Shown piece after piece: positions 60,447 through 64,000 of a DNA stretch of 64,000 nucleotides. The translations under genes and the position numbers were made by a program. Origin of the DNA: UMGS882 sp045598975 (GTDB lineage: Bacteria; Bacillota; Clostridia; Oscillospirales; CAG-382); the NCBI GenBank assembly GCA_045598975.1, contig JAZRVE010000112.1, forward strand, positions 1 through 64,000, written 5' to 3'. The notes beneath the pieces are model-generated. The model was not told the origin of the DNA and did no database searches. It worked only from the letters and a program-made list of their open reading frames with translations. How positions within the stretch are numbered: position 1 is the first letter of the stretch; the number at the start of each line of letters is the position of its first letter.

Positions 60447-62246
60447 ATGAAGTGGATGAAAAACGGAGTGCGCGTGCTTGCCGGCCTTTTGGCAGTCGGA
60501 GCCGTCCTTTTGACGGGCTGTTCCAAGGAGACCAATAACGAAGAATCGGAAGAAAGCGGCGTTGTAACACTCAATATGTTCGTGATCACCGAAAAGGAAA
60601 CGGGTGAAAAGGCGGAGAAACAGGTTCAGAAAGCCATCAACGAGATCACGGTTCCTACCGAAAAAATCCTCGTCAAGCTGAATTACGTGACGGAAGACGA
60701 ATACTGGGACGCTGTCGAAAAGGCACAGGATGAGGCGGCGGGCTATTTGCAGAACAAGGAAGCGTACCGCGGCAAATCAAACGGCAAATCCATCGCGGAA
60801 ATGAGCTTCAACAGCGTCATCGACTACGTTTTCAGCATGGAGGACGTCCGGCTTGAAAAGCCGCAGCTCGATATCCTTGTCGTCAACGATTACGACCGCT
60901 TCCGTCAGATGGCGGACGACGGGCTGTTTGCCGAGATCGATACCAAGTACGACCGCAAGGTGCTGACCAAATACCTGCACCCGACGCTCATGTCGGCAGT
61001 GACGGTCGGCAAGAAGGTTTTCGGCGTTCCGTCGAACGGCTCAGTGAAGGGAACGTATAAATTCCTTGTGTTCAATAAAGACCTGCTGAAAAAGTACGGA
61101 TATACCGTCAGCGATTTGAGAAACGTGGAAGATATGGGACCGTACCTCGCCAAGATCAAGGCGTCCGAACCCGCATTCGTGCCGCTTTCCGACATTCCCG
61201 ACTATACGGGTGCGGAACTGATGGACGGCGTGCTGTATGCAAAGTCTTCCTTCGATAAACCGGCCGATTTCGTTTTCCCGGTCTATATGGATGCCGCTTA
61301 TCAGAACTATCAGCTCACCGCCGATTCCTACCGTAAGAGCGGCTACGTCGGTGAGGGCGCCCGCTATGCCGTCGAGCTCGTGGAGAGCGAGACGCTTCTC
61401 GAACACGAATGGACGGATGAAAACGGCGTGACCTATCAGGCTCTGCTGTATGACGTTCCGCGTGTGTCGGCGGCGGATTCCTTCAAAGCCGCCATGTGCG
61501 TCAGCGCCTACTCGCTCAACCGTGCGAAAGCCGCAAAGCTGATCGAACTGTTCAACATTGACGAAGAACTCGCCAACCTTTTGCAGTACGGCGTGGAGGG
61601 ATCGCATTACCGTCTGGAAGACGGATGCGTCAACTATATCGACACCGATGAAGAAAATACGTATCGCATGAATCCGGATTACACCGGAAATGCTTATATC
61701 CAGTATCCCGTTGCCGGGGAGGAAAGAGATATCGAATCCTCGAAAATGCTCAATCTCGGCGCGTCTCCGAGTGCATTCTTCGGTCTGGATATCCCGTTTG
61801 ACGATGCCGAAGAGGAAGCGGTGTACCGGTTTGTTTCGATGTATACGGCATCGGCGCAGGAAGCCGTAAAGAGCGGCAGGATCACCTTGAAGGAAATGTT
61901 CAGCATAGGGCTCAAACAGCTCAGCGCCGTCGGTTGCGCATGGAATGGAAGCGGCACCGCTCTGTTGGGCGTTTTCGGCAAGGTAACGCTTGCGCAGACC
62001 AATGCCATCGCCCCCGTGGCGGAGAACTTTGTTCTTGCGAACGAGGTGCTGACCTATAACGACGTCTACAAAACGACGGAAGAAATCGAGGCGGAAGAAG
62101 AGGCAGAGGCGGAAGCCGAAGCGGAAGCGGAAGCCGAGAAGCAAGCGGAAGCGGAAGCAGCGCTGCTTGCCCGCATCGAAGAAGAGAATCTCAAAAACAA
62201 ACCGGTCGAAGAAGAACCGATCACGGAAGACGAGGTCGCGGCGTAA
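60447..62246 (+). CDS. Orphan extracellular solute-binding lipoprotein
   Basis: A 599-residue lipoprotein with a signal MKWMKNGVRVLAGLLAVGAV followed by LLTGC (Cys25). An acidic Asn/Glu/Ser linker precedes a family 1-like binding domain with VTLNMFVITEK, DILVVNDYDRFRQMADDGLF, VFGVPSNGSVKGTYKFLVFN and KAAKLIELFNIDEEL, as in oligosaccharide-binding proteins of the LplA type. The C terminus is a long helical Glu/Ala tail (about residues 548-575), then a Glu-rich end, an unusual addition. No permease or ATPase gene adjoins it. It has its own promoter with a repeat array and its own terminator. Confidence 0.82.
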   Translation: MKWMKNGVRVLAGLLAVGAVLLTGCSKETNNEESEESGVVTLNMFVITEKETGEKAEKQVQKAINEITVPTEKILVKLNYVTEDEYWDAVEKAQDEAAGYLQNKEAYRGKSNGKSIAEMSFNSVIDYVFSMEDVRLEKPQLDILVVNDYDRFRQMADDGLFAEIDTKYDRKVLTKYLHPTLMSAVTVGKKVFGVPSNGSVKGTYKFLVFNKDLLKKYGYTVSDLRNVEDMGPYLAKIKASEPAFVPLSDIPDYTGAELMDGVLYAKSSFDKPADFVFPVYMDAAYQNYQLTADSYRKSGYVGEGARYAVELVESETLLEHEWTDENGVTYQALLYDVPRVSAADSFKAAMCVSAYSLNRAKAAKLIELFNIDEELANLLQYGVEGSHYRLEDGCVNYIDTDEENTYRMNPDYTGNAYIQYPVAGEERDIESSKMLNLGASPSAFFGLDIPFDDAEEEAVYRFVSMYTASAQEAVKSGRITLKEMFSIGLKQLSAVGCAWNGSGTALLGVFGKVTLAQTNAIAPVAENFVLANEVLTYNDVYKTTEEIEAEEEAEAEAEAEAEAEKQAEAEAALLARIEEENLKNKPVEEEPITEDEVAA

Positions 62247-62257
62247 AACATCAACTC

Positions 62258-62292
62258 ATACAGCGATTGCGTGAGCAGTCGCTGTATTTTTT
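62258..62292 (+). terminator. Terminator of the solute-binding lipoprotein gene
   Basis: A 9-bp stem (ATACAGCGA / TCGCTGTAT) with a 12-nt loop followed by five T, 12 bases after the stop. Confidence 0.88.
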
Positions 62293-62301
62293 CGTCAAGC
62301 C

Positions 62302-62331
62302 TTGACAGAAAGAGGAGAAGTGTGGTACAAT
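62302..62331 (+). promoter_or_regulatory. Promoter of dnaA
   Basis: TTGACA (62302-62307), 18 bp, TACAAT (62326-62331), with GTGG before the -10. No 9-mer resembling TTATCCACA was found around it. Confidence 0.75.
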
Positions 62332-62392
62332 ATCCGTGATAAAAGGAAACGTGTCGAAAAAGCACGGACGGAGCAAAAGAAGGGGATACGTC

Positions 62393-63799
62393 ATGAACGA
62401 AAAAGATATATGGGATCTCGTACTGGAACGGCTGAAAAATGCGCACGGTTTTTCACCGATGGCGCTGGAACTTTGGTTTGACGGGATGATCATGGAGAAG
62501 CTGACACCGGACGTGGCGTATTTCAGCACGGATAACGCGCTGAAAAAAAACATCGTCGAGTCCAAGTATGCTGACGTCTTGAAGCAGGATCTCAAAGAAG
62601 TGCTCGGCTTTGACGTGCGCGTCGTCATCGTCTCACGCGAAAAGCAGTCGTTTGCCGAGCAGTTTGACGAATTGTACGCCAATATCGTGGCGGGCAGGGA
62701 ACCGGTGGACGCCGAACGGGAAAAAGAGGACGCGGTGGATGCCGTTTCCGACAACGTTTTTCTGTCGCCGTCACTGTCGTCGGGCTTGCCGGAATACACG
62801 TTTGACAATTTTGTTGTGGGCGGCTCCAATAATATGGCGTATACGCTTGCCAAATCCGTCGCGGAGCACCCGGCAGTCATCGCCAACCCTCTCTTTCTGT
62901 ACGGCGCACCGGGACTCGGCAAGACGCATCTTCTGTATGCCATCACACGCGAAATTTCCGAAAAGCACCCGGAATATTCCATCATATACGCCAAAGGCGA
63001 GGATTTCATGAATGAGCTCGTCGAGGCGCTTGCCAATAAGACGCCGATCCTGTTCCGGGAAAAGTACCGCAACGCCGACGTGCTGATGCTCGACGATATC
63101 CAGTTTATTTCGGGAAAAGTCAGCGTGCAGGAAGAATTTTTCCATACCTATGAAGCGCTGTTCGAGGCGGGCAAGCAGATCATCGTCACGGCGGATCGGC
63201 TTCCGAAGGATATCCAGTCGCTTGCCGAGCGGTTGCGCTCGCGGTTTGAGCATGGCATCATCGCGGACATTCAGCCGCCGGATCTGGAACTGCGCGTTGC
63301 CATCTTCAAGCGTAAGGCACAGATGCTCGGTATCACCGTGCCGAATAACGTGCTCATGTATCTCGGCGAGAACATCAAGGACAATATCCGTCAGATCGAG
63401 GGTGCCCTCAAAAAAATGCGTGCCAGTGCCATTATTCAGGGCACCGAGATCAACATGGAGCACGCCAAGAATGCCGTCAACGATATTCTGACGGCGAAAG
63501 CGGCGGCGATCTCGCCCGAAAAAGTGATCGAATACATATCGCAGAAATATCAGATCCCGTATGAGGACATTCTCGGCAGACGCAAGACGGATAACGTGGT
63601 CATGGCGCGTCAGGTCGCCATGTACCTGTTGAGGGAACTGACGGTGCTGTCGCTTGCCAATATCGGAAAAGCCTTCAACCGCGATCACTCGACGGTCGTC
63701 AACGCCATCAACCGCGTCAATGAGATGATGGAAGAGGACTGCTCGTTTGAAGCGCAGGTCGAGGACATGATCAAGGATATGCAGGCGGTTGGGTATTAA
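62393..63799 (+). CDS. dnaA: Chromosomal replication initiator DnaA
   Basis: A 468-residue DnaA with all four domains: domain I (about 1-85), an acidic linker (90-130), the AAA+ domain with Walker A GAPGLGKT (171-178), Walker B ADVLMLDDIQF, sensor regions LRSRFEHG, and the C-terminal DNA-binding domain with the signature AFNRDHSTVVNAINRV. It opens oriC by binding DnaA boxes. ATG 62393 has AAGGGG 7 bases before it; the frame is open upstream to 62336. dnaN and rpmH do not flank it; a YgiQ-type gene follows after 25 bases. Confidence 0.95.
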   Translation: MNEKDIWDLVLERLKNAHGFSPMALELWFDGMIMEKLTPDVAYFSTDNALKKNIVESKYADVLKQDLKEVLGFDVRVVIVSREKQSFAEQFDELYANIVAGREPVDAEREKEDAVDAVSDNVFLSPSLSSGLPEYTFDNFVVGGSNNMAYTLAKSVAEHPAVIANPLFLYGAPGLGKTHLLYAITREISEKHPEYSIIYAKGEDFMNELVEALANKTPILFREKYRNADVLMLDDIQFISGKVSVQEEFFHTYEALFEAGKQIIVTADRLPKDIQSLAERLRSRFEHGIIADIQPPDLELRVAIFKRKAQMLGITVPNNVLMYLGENIKDNIRQIEGALKKMRASAIIQGTEINMEHAKNAVNDILTAKAAAISPEKVIEYISQKYQIPYEDILGRRKTDNVVMARQVAMYLLRELTVLSLANIGKAFNRDHSTVVNAINRVNEMMEEDCSFEAQVEDMIKDMQAVGY

Positions 63800-63824
63800 A
63801 AGCGGAAAGAGGGAAGAATACCGC

Positions 63825-64000
63825 GTGAAAGAGTATCCGAGAATCGGCGAAAAGCCGCTCGCCATGTCGCCGGAGGAACTGCCGGCGGGGAAAGTGCCGG
63901 ATTTTGTATACGTGTCGGGCGACGCCTACGTCGATCATCCGGGTTTCGGCACGGCGATCATCGGACGGGTGTTGGAGGATGCCGGTTTTTCCGTCGGCAT
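63825..64000 (+). CDS. ygiQ: YgiQ-type radical SAM protein, N-terminal part
   Basis: The first 58 codons of a gene cut by the window end. A GTG start at 63825 follows AAAGAGGG by 11 bases. The sequence FVYVSGDAYVDHPGFGTAII (about residues 27-46) is the hallmark start of the YgiQ (UPF0313) family, large radical SAM proteins with a B12-like N-terminal domain. The Fe-S motif lies beyond the window. It is likely co-transcribed with dnaA. Confidence 0.85.
   Translation, partial: MKEYPRIGEKPLAMSPEELPAGKVPDFVYVSGDAYVDHPGFGTAIIGRVLEDAGFSVG

Noticed and set aside
62247..62392. Replication origin next to dnaA
   Set aside because: No TTATCCACA-like boxes and no AT-rich unwinding stretch; the gap holds only a terminator and a promoter.

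Overview
This 64 kb window looks like chromosomal core DNA from an endospore-forming member of the Clostridia, probably an intestinal, Oscillospirales-like lineage with GC-rich coding sequence. The evidence is the B. subtilis-type block yabM-mazG-rqcP-yabP-yabQ-divIC, spore coat and cortex genes (sipL, a 25-codon spoVM, ytfI-ytfJ), HemZ, a pyrophosphate-type phosphofructokinase and several glycoside hydrolases for host or plant glycans. I see no rRNA, tRNA, CRISPR array, phage, transposon or integrase, and no recognisable transcription factor. No gap between genes exceeds 300 bases.

Layout. 1-15.8 kb, plus strand: c-di-AMP synthase and its regulator (cdaA-cdaR), an FAD oxidoreductase, a RseC-like redox protein, recJ, relA, dtd, hemZ, then the flippase-mazG-rqcP-yabP-yabQ-divIC block, hpf and a PHP phosphoesterase. 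15.8-19.1 kb: a shrunken GH39 gene, a GH20 hexosaminidase and a small membrane protein. 19.1-25.9 kb, minus: an apparent operon reading from a B12-type radical SAM protein through DUF2344, mnmG and an acyltransferase-like gene to malQ. 26.0-28.9 kb, minus: Ca/Na exchanger, tsaB, hpt, mscL. 29-35 kb, minus: tepA and a complete BmpA-NupOPQ nucleoside ABC transporter. 35.2-38.2 kb, minus: an ABC exporter and the sporulation pair ytfI-ytfJ. 38.4-44 kb, plus: a pyrophosphatase-like/NUDIX fusion, a CapD-type sugar dehydratase, pcrA and rpmB. 44-46 kb, minus: a small membrane protein, spoVM and sipL. 46-64 kb, plus: rseP, ispG, lacZ, a GH78 rhamnosidase, mfd, a parvulin lipoprotein, mreD, pfp, an orphan solute-binding lipoprotein, dnaA and the start of ygiQ.

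How it fits together. Second-messenger control (c-di-AMP, ppGpp), ribosome hibernation (hpf), ribosome rescue (rqcP), tRNA modification (mnmG, tsaB, dtd) and spore assembly (SpoVM and SipL are both tied to SpoIVA) describe an anaerobe that starves and sporulates. GH2, GH20, GH39, GH77 and GH78 enzymes and the nucleoside importer describe its food. Many transcription units carry a readable sigma-A promoter with a 16-18 bp spacer.

Most noteworthy: the tiny spoVM beside sipL, with a hairpin and a sigma-E-like promoter in between; a GH39 gene that seems to have lost two blocks in frame, including its nucleophile; a NUDIX enzyme fused to a pyrophosphatase-like fold without its aspartates; five 11-bp repeats before the solute-binding gene promoter; and a dnaA gene without dnaN or visible DnaA boxes next to it.
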